From Coix lacryma-jobi var. lacryma-jobi (Eukaryota; Streptophyta; Magnoliopsida; Poales; Poaceae): a DNA stretch of 64,000 nt. Positions 1-10,735 of this stretch are shown one piece after another. The translations under genes were made by a program, and so were the position numbers. Within the stretch, counting starts at the first letter, position 1. Every line of letters begins with the position of its first letter. The stretch covers positions 112,672,660 through 112,736,659 of the forward strand of contig CM019824.1 of the NCBI GenBank assembly GCA_009763385.1. Reading direction: 5' to 3'. The notes under the pieces are model-generated. The model searched no databases. It saw only the letters and a list, made by a program, of their open reading frames with translations, and was not told the origin of the DNA.

Positions 1-49
1 AGGTTAAGGATCTTCCACCTTAGTCGGTTCCAGATCCACAGAAGGCGAC

Positions 50-1098
50 ATGGATTGCGGCGTGGGCAAACCGCCGTTTTTTGATGGGACGAACTATGCG
101 TATTGGAAGATACGCATGTTGGCCTATCTCTAGAGCATGGGCCCTTCTGTTTGGGAGATTTGCAACAAGGACGATTACGTTGTCTTGGCTGCTCGTGTTA
201 CTCAGCTTTAGATGGATGAGCACGATGCCAATAGCCGAGCGCGTAACGCTCTTTTCTCCTGTTTGAGCATGTCCAAGTTTGATCGCGTTTCTCACCTCCC
301 CATGGCTCGTGAGATTTGGGCGACCCTCATGCGCTTCCATGAGGGAACCACTCAAGTCAAATCCCATCTCTACGAGTCACACAAGCGGGAGTACGAGAAC
401 TTTTGACACATGCCTGGCGAGAGCATAGAGAGTTTATTCGCTCGCTTTCAGGTCATTGTCAACAAGATGAGAGCGAACAAAGAGTTGTTGCCTTTTGACT
501 ATCATGAGAGGGATTTGAAGCTTTTGCACACTCTTGATTGGTCGGTGTGGGACTCAAAGGTCCAGGCGATCATCGAATCGTCTAACTATTAGACCCTCAC
601 TTGCGACGAGCTCTTTAGTAAGCTCAAGTCTAGTGAGATTGACGCCATGTCGAGGGCTTCTTATGAAAATCCTTCCGGCCTGACTATGGCTTTGGTTTCT
701 GGCTCTTCTGGTAACCCCTCTGGAGGATTTGCACTTTCTTCACTCTTTTTTGTCACAGAGGACCAGCTGGAGTCTTTGGGGGATGACGAGTTGGCATTGC
801 TCGCCAACCGGTTCTCGCGGTTCCACAACAACCGCATGAACCGTCGTCGCGGAGGAGGACGCTCAGGATGCTTTGAGTGCGGCGACCCCGACCATTTCAT
901 CGCCAACTGTCCCAAGAAGAAGCACACATCTGGGAAGGGCGATCATGGGCACAAGTACGACTCCGGCAAGCGCAAGGAGAAGTACATCCCCGCGAGGCAC
1001 AAGCGGAGGGGCGGCTTCGACAAGGAGTACATCAAGAAGAAGTACTTGGAGAAGGCCCAGGCTGAGCAGCGTGCGTTCTTCGCTACGCTCAGCGACGT
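50..1098 (+). pseudogene. gag: Copia-B gag, 5' part (capsid and first zinc knuckle), interrupted by Copia-A
   Basis: Gag forms the retrotransposon particle and binds its RNA. The ATG at 50 is chosen because the same start context follows the primer site in Copia-A (3166) and Copia-C (52590). The frame carries an N-terminal DUF4219/UBN2-like gag region and a CX2CX4HX4C knuckle (CFECGDPDHFIANC) near 871-912. In-frame stops occur at about 131 (TAG), 209 (TAG), 404 (TGA) and 590 (TAG). At these places the sister copies have CAG, CGA or GAG, so most look like C-to-T decay. The reading frame ends at the Copia-A insertion. It is non-functional. Confidence 0.9.
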
Positions 1099-1504
1099 TG
1101 CGGATACATGGGTGTATGCCGAGTCTCTGTGTGATGAGTGATTGTCAACGGAGATGATGCGCATGTTCTTTGGCTTGTGTTGTGCAGGTGTCGAGCACGG
1201 AGACAGTGATCGATGGCGGGTGAAGGTCAAGTTGCGACGTGCCGTGCCGACGGACCGGGCGCGATGAAGGATGGGCGTGCCGTGCGGCGGACGTGCCATG
1301 CCGATGTATCGGACGGTGAAGGGCGGACGTGGACTTGGACTGATGGACTGGAGGCCGGAGGATCAGCTGTGGTGGCTGGCAGCCTGCGACAGCGACAAGC
1401 GGAGAAGTGCGATCATGTCGGTGGAAGGGGTGCACAGGCGGTGCATCCCCTCTACGACGCCGGTTTGTTGGTAGAGCCCGGGAAAAACCAACGGTGGACG
1501 GTTT

Positions 1505-1759
1505 CCAGGTTTGGGCCTCAAAACCTGGGTGCTAGGTTTCCAGGTTGAGCCACAAAACCTGGGCGCGACGGTTTCCAGGTTGAGCCTCAAAACCTGGGCG
1601 TGGGCCGGTTTCCGAGTTTGGGCCTCAAAACTCGGGCGCTGAGGGTTTCCGAGTTTGGGCCACAAAACTCGGGCTGGAGGCTGGTTTCCCGGTTTGGGCC
1701 TCAAAACCGGGGGCTGATGGAAAAGGCTGGTTTCCCGGTTTGGGCCACAAAACCGGGGG
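1505..1759 (+). repeat. Array of seven short palindromes with covarying stems (LTR of Copia-A)
   Basis: Seven ~30-38-bp units each have the form stem-loop-stem with loop GGGCCTC or GGGCCAC (GAGCCNC in two). The stems switch together: CCAGGTT/AACCTGG, CCGAGTTT/AAACTCGG and CCCGGTTT/AAACCGGG. The stem change is compensated on both sides, which argues for selection or for a mechanism that preserves pairing. Related arrays occur in every Sirevirus LTR of the window that retains this region. Confidence 0.85.
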
Positions 1760-1949
1760 AGCAGAGTGGTGGCGGCACGTGGCGGCGATCTGAAGGTTGC
1801 GTGGAGGCAACGCGGAAGACCGTGCGGGCGTGGCCGTCGGATCTACCTACCACCAGCGGGTGGACTAGAATAGCCTTAGGGTTAGGCTGGTCCGCTCTGT
1901 AAATACAGTAGTGAGGGGTAGAGTAGGAAATAGACTTAGTCTAGGTTAG

Positions 1950-1957
1950 TATAAGTA
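1950..1957 (+). promoter_or_regulatory. TATA-like box in 5' LTR of Copia-A
   Basis: TATAAGTA lies about 850 bp into the LTR, ahead of a GGGGAGACACCCTCC stretch. The corresponding place in the Copia-C 3' LTR reads TATATAAG (60623-60630), so this is the likely core promoter that starts the genomic RNA. Confidence 0.5.
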
Positions 1958-2531
1958 GTCCAGGGGAGACACCCTCCTCCCCATCTCAGTTAGCGCAGTC
2001 TTTTGCTTCCTAGCACCTAGGGTTTCCACTCTCCCATCCCCTGCTTTAGCTAGTTGAGATCCGCAGAGAGACTCCACTCTGTGTACTGTTGATTCGAGGA
2101 AGTGAGGCCGTATCCTCACCTTGGATCCCATCTCTTGGTGTCAATTCACGTTTTGATTTCATGTTCATCATGTTCTTCGCGGATTGCTTTGTGCCTTGAG
2201 TTTTCCCGTCGCTTGATCTTTGTGCTCGGTTCATCTTTTACGATTCCGTTTGAACTGAGTTGCTCTAGATCGTGAGGCACTTCTTTCCACCGAAAGAAAT
2301 CATCTCTAACCTCACGGTCTAGGAGATCGATCAAGTTTTAGTTTCGGGTCTCTTTTTCTTCTTTCCCCCGAATTCCTTCGATTCACCGATTTGGAGTTAG
2401 GTTCGAGCCATGATCTCTTAGAGATAGCTCACTAACCTCCTTGTGACTCCTCAGATCGAATCCCAAGCCTAGAGCACTTGACTCGGAGGAGATCGGGTTG
2501 AATCGCCGGAGTTTCAGTGCAGTCGCGGGGT

Positions 2532-2829
2532 GACCGGACGCTCTGTCGGGCTGACCGGACGCACGCTTTCAGAGTCCGGTCGTTGAGCACGGCGCCAAGC
2601 TTTTCTGCGTACTGACCGGACGCTCTCGACCGGACGCTCTGTTTGCATTTCGACCGGACGCTACGCTTGCACTGTTCCTGGCTTTGTCGGTTTCGACCGG
2701 ACGCACTGTACACGACCGGACGCTCCGTACTCGTGAGTCCGGTCGCGAACAGTAAGGTTCCAGAGCCGATTTTGGACGACCGGACGCGTCCGGTCTCTGC
2801 TGACCGGACGCTGGCCAGAGTCCGGTCGT
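2532..2829 (+). repeat. GACCGGAC / GTCCGGTC motif array in Copia-A 5' LTR
   Basis: More than ten copies of the near-palindromic core GACCGGACGC occur here, in both orientations (GTCCGGTC), separated by irregular spacers. The array lies downstream of the putative TATA box. The same place in other LTRs of this window holds a different core motif. Confidence 0.85.
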
Positions 2830-3104
2830 AGCTGTTTCGCGCCGATTCGTTCGCGGTTCGTTCGTTCGTCAACGGTTTCGAGTTCCGTCTTTTGGGTTGG
2901 CTTTCTAGGGTTGTCTAGTGTCCCGCTGTGCTTCTAGGAAGCATCCACCCTACATCTAGGGTCGTGGACACTTGTCGGCTCTAGGGTTTGCATTTGGGGT
3001 TGAGTTTGGGACAGTGGCATCTAGTTTCCGCAAGGAAATTTTAAAGCTCCCATTCACCCCCCCCCCCCTCTGGTCGCTTTCGGGTAGCTTCTCGGTCCTT
3101 CAAT

Positions 3105-3116
3105 TGGTATCGGAGC
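3105..3116 (+). other. Primer-binding site of Copia-A (tRNA-iMet type)
   Basis: TGGTATCGGAGC follows the 5' LTR end by two bases. It matches the complement of the 3' end of plant initiator methionine tRNA, the usual minus-strand primer of Ty1/copia elements. Confidence 0.9.
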
Positions 3117-3165
3117 GGGTTAAGGATCTTCCACCTTAGCCGGTTCCAGATCCACCGAAGGCGAC

Positions 3166-5883
3166 ATGGATCGCGGCGTGGGCAAACCGCCGTTTTTCGA
3201 TGGGACGAACTATGCGTATTGGAAGATACGTATGTCGGCCTATTTGCAGAGCTTGGGCGCTTCGATCTGGGATATTTGCAACTCCCCCTGATTACGTGGT
3301 CTTGGCTGCTCGTGTGACTCAACAGCAGGTCGATGAGCACGATGCCAATAGCCGAGCCCGTAATGCTCTTTTCTCTTGTTTGAGCATGGGTGAGTTTGAT
3401 CGTGTTTCTCACCTCGCTACGGCTCGGGAGATCTGGGACACTCTCATGCGTTTTCATGAGGGCACCTCTCAAGTCAAAACCCGACTCTACGAGTCGTTCA
3501 AGCGAGAGTATGAGAACTTTAGACATCAACCTGGCGAGAGCATAGAAAGTTTATTCGCTCGCTTTCAGGTGATTGTCAACAGGATGAGGGCTAACAGAGA
3601 GCAGTTGCCATTTGACGATCATGAGCGTGCTTTGAAGCTTTTGCACACTCTTGACCGTTCGGTATGGGACTCCAAGGTTCAGGCAATCATCGAATCGCCG
3701 AACTATGAGACCCTCACCTGCGACGAGCTCTTCAGTAAGCTCAAGTCCAGTGAGATTGATGCTATGGCGAGGGCTTCTTTTGAAAATCCTTCTCGCCCGT
3801 CCATGGCTTTGGTTTCCGGCTCTTCCTCTAACCCCTCAGCTGGCTTTGCGCTTTCTTCTCTCTTTTCTGTGACAGAGGACCAGCTGGAGTCTTTGGAGAT
3901 GACGAGTTGGCTTTGCTCGCCAACCGGTTCTCGCGGTTCCACAACAACCGCATGAACCGGTCGAGGAGGAGGACGCACGGATGCTACGAGTGCGGCGACC
4001 CCGACCACTTCATCGCCGACTGCCAAGAAGAAGAACAAGCATCTGGGAAGGGCGATCACGGCACAGGCGCGACTCCAAGTACAAGGAGAAGCACGTCCCC
4101 AAGGCACAAGAAGCGGGGCGGCTTCGACAAAGAGTACATCAAGAAGAAGTACTTGGAGAAGCAGCAAGCTGAGCAGCGTGCGTTCTTCGCCACGCTCAGC
4201 GACGTCGACGGCTCGGATGACGACTCCGCCGCTCGAGTGATGACGAGTCCGAGAAGAAGAAGCTGGAGGACAAGTTCAACGGCTTATGCTTCTTCGCCGA
4301 CGACGACGGCCTGTGCACCATGGCGCTCGGAGATGAGGTCGAGGCGAGCTGGAGCACACACCTCGGAACGACGACGACGACGACACCTCCCAGGTATCTC
4401 TCACCTACGACGAGCTTTCCTCCGAGGTTGAGAAGTTGACTGCTGCCCTCCTTAGCCAAGATAAGTTGCTTAGGCGTGCCGCTAGAGAGCGCAAGGAGTT
4501 TAGGCAGAAGTGGGAGGACACGGTGAAGGAGCTTGAGTTCGCTCGGTCCACCGTGGTAGTGTCGGAGGAGACGGAGTGCGAGTCGTGCACCGCGCACATG
4601 ACTGACCTTCTCACTCTGAGAGGTAAGTATGCTGCGTTGGTTGGAGAGGTGGATGAGCTCCGTGCTAGGCCGCAGCTGTTGGGTGCGTGCAAGACTTGTC
4701 CTGTCTTGCAATCTGAGTTGGCAGAGAAGAATGCCAAGCTTGAGTCTTTAGAGAAGGCCAGCTCAGATAGCACTTGTGTCTCGAGGTGTGCTTTGTGTGA
4801 GGGGCTGGAGATGGAGATTGCCAATGTGAAGCATGGCAAGATGCAAACCGAGGAAGAAAACACATACCTTCGGTCCATCTTGTCATGGGTCTCCAGTAGT
4901 GAGCCGCAGCTCGGGATGATGATCTCCCAATTCAAGCGAGCTGTTGGTACCCCTGGTGTAGGTTTTGCTCAGAGTGTTGATCTCTCAGTTTTTGGGAAGA
5001 TTGGAGAGTCTAGTGGTCTGAACCCATGTGAGAAGCCCAATTCCACCACTACTCCCAAACTTGCCAAGCTTCCACTCAAAGAGCCTGCCAAGCCTATCAC
5101 CGAAGATGGTGTGGTTGAGGAACCCCGAGAGCTCCTCCCAAGAACCCAGTTTGGGCACCCAAGCCAAACCACCTCAAGAACAAGCTTGATGCCATGCCAC
5201 CCATTCGTGAGGAGTTGCCACAGAAGGGCAAAGGCAAAGTGAGCCACACCCACAGCCCTGGTCACCAACAACCCCCTGTGCGTGCGGTGAGGTACCAGTG
5301 TGATTTTTGTGGGAGATGGTCACTTGAGCGAGTTCTGCTTTAGGCGCAAGAGAGAGGCGCGCAGGGCTCGGGAGATGGAGAACCCGGACATGTACCATCC
5401 AGCTCATGGTGGACATGTACCGAAGGCCCAGGGAGAGCTGCTAGGTCCGGACGTCAGGGTCCCAGGCCTAGGCAGGAGATGAGAGCCCGAGGAGGGAGAC
5501 TAGGCCTAGAGGTCCAGCACCTCAGTTTGTTAGGCCTAGGCAGGAGAGAGCTCCGAGGAGAGACGCTAGAGCAGTTGAGCCCCAGGCTCCTAGGCGTAGA
5601 CCTCGTAGAGAGCGTGCCCGACGGGGTCCTGCTTTTGCAGGTAACGGACCCCGTGGCGGAGGCTTAGTTGAGCGCTTTCCCCCACCGCAGTTTGAGTATC
5701 GCGGTGAGCGCTTCTTCCCCAGCGGACCACGTTTTCCTCAGCGTGGTGATCGCTTCCTCGTAGACGTGCTAGGAATGGTTTTTACACTAACCCTTCTTTT
5801 GAGCAGCCGGCCAACACTGGTTTTCCCCTTATTTCACTAACCCCAGTGTTGGACCGTATGCTCACCCTATGTCTTTTTATTGA
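3166..5883 (+). pseudogene. gag: Copia-A gag, frameshifted
   Basis: The ATG at 3166 follows the primer site at the same distance as in the sister copies. In order the region holds: an N-terminal gag domain; a first zinc knuckle near 3984-4025 (CYECGDPDHFIADC); a basic stretch; an acidic stretch; a coiled-coil segment with three CXXC motifs (about 4436-4980); a damaged second knuckle near 5300 (GHLSEFCFRRKRE); and an Arg/Gly/Pro-rich tail ending at TGA 5881-5883. The frame breaks at least at ~3288, ~3893, in the basic region, around 4230-4400 and at several sites after 5140. These are mostly small indels beside homopolymers. The protein cannot be made from the sequence as written. Confidence 0.9.
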
Positions 5884-5888
5884 TGTAG

Positions 5889-8800
5889 GTGAGACGGTTG
5901 GAGGACATTTGGTTGGTGGATTCCGGTTGCTCGAGGCACATGACCGGAAACGCCAAGTGGTTCTCCAGCCTTAGCCCGGTCGCCGGAAAGGAGTACATAA
6001 CCTTCGGCGACAATAGTAAAGGTAAGGTATTGTCTCGTGGGACAGTGCGGGTTAATGAGCACTTTGTGTTGCGCGATGTTGCTCTTGTTTCTAACTTGCA
6101 TTTTAACCTTCTTTCTGTTTCGCAACTTTTTGATGATGACTATGAGATTCGTTTTAAACCGAACCTTAGTCGCATCTTAGATCCTCAGGGCGATCTTGTA
6201 TGTCTGATTTCGCCCTTTGGGAAAGTCTTTCGCGCGAATTTCTCGGAATCGTTTGGTTCTTCTCGCTGTCTTTTGGCTAGTCCTTCTTCCTCGATCTTTG
6301 GAAGTGGCATAGGAGGCTCGGTCACTTAAGCTTCGACTTGCTTGCAAGACTTAGCTCACTTGGCCTAATCCGAGGATTGCCCAAGCTTTCGATGGAGAAG
6401 GATCTAGTTTGCCATTCTTGCAGACATGGGAAGATGGTTGCCGCTCCCCACCATCCAGTGACTAAGGTCATGACCTCGCACCCCGGAGAGCTTTTACACA
6501 TGGACCTTGTTGGTCCGGCTCGGGTGAGCTCGGTTGGTGGCAAGTGGTATGTTTTGGTTGTTGTTGACGACTTTTCGAGGTATTCGTGGGTCTTCTTTTT
6601 AGCTGAGAAGACCGAGACTTTCTCCTTCGCTCGCAATCTGATTTTGCGTCTTCAGAACGAGTTCCCTTTGAACTCGATGCGAGCGATTAGAAGTGATAAT
6701 GGTTCCGAGTTTAAAAATTCGGATTTTGAGAAGTTTTGTAACCGCCTTGGTTTGGAGCATCAGTTTTCTTCCCCCTATACACCACCCCAAAATGGTGTTG
6801 TAGAGAGGAAGAATCGGACCCTTGTTGAGATGGCCAGGACGATGCTTGATGAGCATAGGACTCCTAGGCGCTTTTGGGCCGAAGCTATGAACACTGCATG
6901 CTACATTTCGAATCGCATTTTTCTGAGAGCGTTTTTGAGAGAAGATCTTATGAGTTGCGTTTTGGTCGCCAGCCCAAGGTGAGTTATTTTAGAGTCTTTG
7001 GTTGCCACTGTTTTATATTGAAAAAGGCAACCTGGACAAGTTTGAGTCTCGTTCTTCTGACGGTGTGTTTTTGGGTTATGGCACTCACACTCGAGCTTAT
7101 CGTGTACTTAACCTTGACACTAACCGAGTCATGGAGACATCAGATGTCACCTTCGACGAGACTCTTGTTTCTCCTTCTTCTCGTTTTGAGCGTGCAGGTG
7201 ATCATGAGGTTGGAGAGCCTCTTTTTGATGATGAGGAAGAGGGTGCTGAAGGTATAGATGATCCAGCACCCCTCCACCTGCCGTGCCGCAAAGAGCGGCC
7301 TCGACGACGACTCACGGCCCCGACACTTCTTCTTCCTGGGGGCCGTGGGATCCTCCACCTCGCGCGGTACCTTTTGTACCCGGGGTGGAACCAGCTGCTG
7401 TTGAGGGGGAGGTCACTTCTTCCCGGGAGGCGCCACGACACATCCAGCGCCAGCACCCTCCTCAGCAGATGATCGGCGACATCGACGAGCGAGTTACTCG
7501 CTCCAGGTCACAGCACATCTCGCACTTTGCTCATTCTGCTTTTGTTGCGTCTTTTGAGCCCCGAGATGTTGGACACGCATTGACGGATCCGGATTGGGTC
7601 AATGCCATGCATGAGGAGCTAGAGAACTTTGAGCGAAATCGGGTTTGGGTTCTAGTGCCACCACCTCCTGACTGTAAACCTATTGGGACAAAATGGGTTT
7701 TTAAAAACAAGCAAGGAGAGGAGGGCCACATTGTGAGAAACAAGGCCCGGCTTGTAGCGAAGGGTTATAGTCAGAAGGAGGGGATAGATTATGAGGAGAC
7801 CTTCGCTCCTGTAGCTCGTTTGGAGGCTATTAGGATACTCTTGGCTTATGCTGCATCCATGGGTTTCAAACTTTTTCAAATGGATGTCAAGAGTGCCTTC
7901 TTAAACGGCTACATTGAGGAGGAGGTCTATGTCCAGCAACCCCCCGGTTTTGAAATCCCAAGTTTCCAAACCATGTTTTTAAACTCCACAAAGCTTTGTA
8001 TGGTTTGAAACAAGCCCCTAGAGCCTGGTATGAGAGATTAAAAACCTTTTTGCTAGCTAAGGGTTTTAAAATGGGATGTGTAGATAAAACGCTCTTTCTC
8101 CTCAAGCAAGGCAAAGATACTCTCTTGGTCCAAATTTACGTGGATGATATCATTTTCGGTGGTTCTTCTCACGCTTTGGTTGCCAAGTTTGCAGATACTA
8201 TGAGCAGGGAGTTCGAGATGAGCATGATGGGCGAGCTGACTTTCTTTCTCGGGTTGCAAATTAAGCAATCCCGAGAGGGGACGTTTGTGCACCAGGGCAA
8301 GTACACGAGGGACTTGCTGAAGCGGTTCGACATGGGTGAGGCCAAGCCTCTTCCGACGCCCATGTCGACGACGACTGCCCTGGATGCCGACACGGATGGA
8401 GAAGCAGTGGACCAGAAGGAGTACCGCAGCATGATTGGATCGCTGCTCTACCTGACGGCGACACGGCCGGACATTCAGTTCGCCGTGTGCTTGTGCGCGC
8501 GCTTTCAGGCTTCGCCACGCACTTCTCACCGTCAGGCGGTGAAGCGCATATTCAGGTACCTTCGTTTCACGCCTGAGTTCGGGATTTGGTATTCTGCTTC
8601 CTCCCTCCCTCTCGCTTTGCGGTTATTCCGATGCCGATTTTGCTGGTTGTCGCATTGAGCGCAAGTCCACTTCTGGGACTTGCCAGTTTATTGGGTCTTC
8701 TCTGTGTCGTGGTCTTCTCGCAAGCAGTCTAGTGTCGCCAGTCTACCACGGAGGCTGAATATGTTGCTGCGGCTAGCTGCTGTTCCCAGTTACTCTGGAT

Positions 8801-9077
8801 GATGGCCACTTTGCGTGATTTTGGTTTGAGCTTTACTCGAGTTCCTTTTTGTGACAGCACGAGTGCCATTAGCGTTGCTAAGAACCCCGTGCTTCACTCG
8901 AAAACCAAACACATTGATGTGCGCTTTCATTTCTTGCGAGACCACCAGGAGAAGGGTGATATCGACCTTCGCCATGTCGATACTCATCACCAATTGGCTG
9001 ATATTTTCACCAAGCCTTTAGACGAATCAACCTTTAATAGGTTGAGGGGTGAGCTTGGTGTGTGTTTCCCCTTTTAG
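5889..9077 (+). pseudogene. pol: Copia-A pol (PR-INT-RT-RNase H), frameshifted
   Basis: The pol frame opens directly after TAG at 5886-5888. Visible domains are aspartic protease (DSGCSRHMTG, ~5919), integrase with HHCC zinc region (~6310-6430), the DDE core (MDLVGP, SDNGSEF, VVERKNRTL; 6500-6830), reverse transcriptase (KWVFKNK through YVDD; ~7620-8170) and copia-type RNase H (STTEAEY and the HIDVRFHF region; ~8660-9077). It ends at TAG 9075-9077 after GELGVCFPF. Frame breaks are seen near 6295, 6945, 7020, 7275, 7965, 8605, 8700 and 8845. The RT, integrase and RNase H motifs identify the family securely, but the copy is not translatable as one protein. Confidence 0.93.
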
Positions 9078-10249
9078 ATGGGGGAAGCATTTTGAGATGT
9101 ACAGACTGACTCTTTTATTTTGAGGCTCTTTTCTTTTGAGTTTCTTGAGTCTTTCCAATTGGTATCTTCTTCTTTCAGTTTTGTGTCGGGCATACGCATT
9201 TACATTCTGAGCTTCATGTCTATATTCACTAGAATGTAATTATGCTCTTGTTAGTATTGCTCCGATACTTATGATGATGCTTGTAGCTTATGCTCTTTCT
9301 GATCACTGTTACATGTTATGAGCGAGCTATTTTTGGAATGGTGAATTATGCCTAATGTATATAAATCTGAAAATGTTCACCATTGAGATATGCAACTAGC
9401 ATGTGTAGGGTGTGTTGAGTCCATTCCTGCTTTTCATATATGCTAGGTTGCTATGTCTCTAGTTCTGAGTCATTCACTTGCTTGGTTGTTCATAACTTGC
9501 TTAAAATCTGAACCAAGTATTGTTGAATTGAAAAGATCGAGATGGGATTGCTTGTCAACACCTCATGGTATTGAGACTGTTTCTCATTGCACTTTGAGTT
9601 AAACTTGAGCCATGTAGTGTATGACCGAAACCGTTGCTTTAAGCTTCTGATTGCTTCGGCATAGGCTTCGCACGGTTGAAAAGTTAGGCAATGACAAGCT
9701 TTCAACCTCTCGCAATCACATGCCAAAAATGAACTTGTGAATTCTTTACCGCTGCAACTCCGATATGAATTTGAAATCACAAGTATATGCTTCATTCCTA
9801 TGCATGATGATTGAACTTTGCTAGGGGTAGTTCACCTTGTATATATGCTTAGCACTTGTTTGGATTCCTTCTATACATGTCTAGTGCTATTTTGATGGTG
9901 ACTATCTTTTGGCTTAAAACTGCTCACATGCTCATATGCTTCATATTTCGTATAAGTGATCAGTTTGAGCCTTTGCTATTTGAGTGCTTAATTGAGATGT
10001 TGGAGCTATACTGATTAGAGCATCTTTGCACTCTTTTGACTATATACTTGAAGCTCCTAACTTGCATTTTGACTCCATATGCATTGTGGAAGGAGATCTT
10101 GTGTTCAGGGGGAGTTTATGTGAAGAGAGTTGCTTCTCCGATACCTTTTGGCCTTGATAAGTGCATTTTCAACTAGGGGGAGAAATTTACAAATCATATG
10201 CCCTGAAAATCTTTTGTCCTAGTTGCTTGCATTTGTCGAGGGGGAGTTT

Positions 10250-10589
10250 GCTAGTTGTGTTGAGCCGTTGCCTCTGTCTTGAGGGACTAGCAAACGTTCC
10301 TAGCTTTTCATGAGCTTTCATAAGCTTTTTCATTTGGCTTTCAATTGGTATCGTCTGGTGTGCTTTCCCATTTGGTTTGGGTTGATTTCCAATTGGTTCG
10401 GAGTGATTTTCTTGCTAGTTGTGTTGAGCCTCTGTGCCTCTATCTTGAGGGACTAGCATTTTGCTTCTGTTGTCCTCCGATCTTCAATTGGTATCTGCTA
10501 GCGGTGTTGAGCCTGTTCTACCTCTTCTTGAGGGCTAGCTTTGCTTTGCTTGGTTGCGTCGAGCCGTTGCCCATGTCTTTGGGACCAAG
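10250..10589 (+). repeat. Four palindromic stem-loops upstream of the polypurine tract (Copia-A)
   Basis: Four ~41-44-bp units (10250-10291, 10414-10457, 10497-10539, 10549-10589) share the interior TTGAGCC...TCTTGAGGG, or a close variant. Their ends pair differently: GCTAGT/ACTAGC twice, then GCTAGC/GCTAGC, then CTTGGT/ACCAAG. Changed outer stems remain complementary, as expected of a maintained RNA or DNA fold. Confidence 0.8.
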
Positions 10590-10724
10590 TTTTCGCTTCA
10601 TCCACTTGACCTTCTTTGGCTTTTGTTAGGCTTTTGGGTCATTTGGTTGGGTTTTCTCTTCTCACTCCTTCCTACCTCCTTCTTCTTATTCATGATTTGT
10701 TGTGGAGTTGACAATGCACTCATC

Positions 10725-10734
10725 AAGGGGGAGA
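10725..10734 (+). other. Polypurine tract of Copia-A
   Basis: AAGGGGGAGA lies one base before the 3' LTR and primes plus-strand DNA synthesis in this family. The identical tract stands at the same place in Copia-B and Copia-C. Confidence 0.9.
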
Positions 10735-10735
10735 T

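Larger units (their letters stand above)
1099..3102 (+). repeat. 5' LTR of Copia-A
   Basis: This 2004-bp long terminal repeat starts TG and ends CA. It holds a hairpin-like palindrome array (1505-1759), a TATA-like box (1950-1957), a GACCGGAC/GTCCGGTC motif array (2532-2829) and a poly-C run just before its 3' end. The ORFs lying in it are not conserved as proteins and are taken as chance. Confidence 0.96.
9078..10735 (+). other. 3' non-coding region of Copia-A with several G-rich tracts
   Basis: This 1.66-kb stretch has no credible ORF yet is conserved in Copia-B (26945-28570) and Copia-C (58413-59899). Recurrent blocks include AAAATGTTCACCATTGAGAT and GGTTGCTATGTCTCTAGTTC. Several polypurine-tract-like runs (GGGGGAG near 10109, 10175 and 10239) precede the final one. 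Multiple polypurine tracts in a long 3' region are a known Sirevirus trait; some relatives carry an env-like ORF here, which I do not see. Confidence 0.85.

Noticed and set aside
1213..1810. Several ORFs of ~100 codons on both strands in the Copia-A LTR (repeated at 10849-11534)
   Set aside because: They read through the palindrome array and give repeated low-complexity peptides; a consequence of the repeats.
9078..10735. Env-like gene in the Sirevirus 3' region
   Set aside because: Some Sireviruses carry one here, but no frame longer than about 100 codons or with membrane/coiled-coil features was found in any of the three copies.
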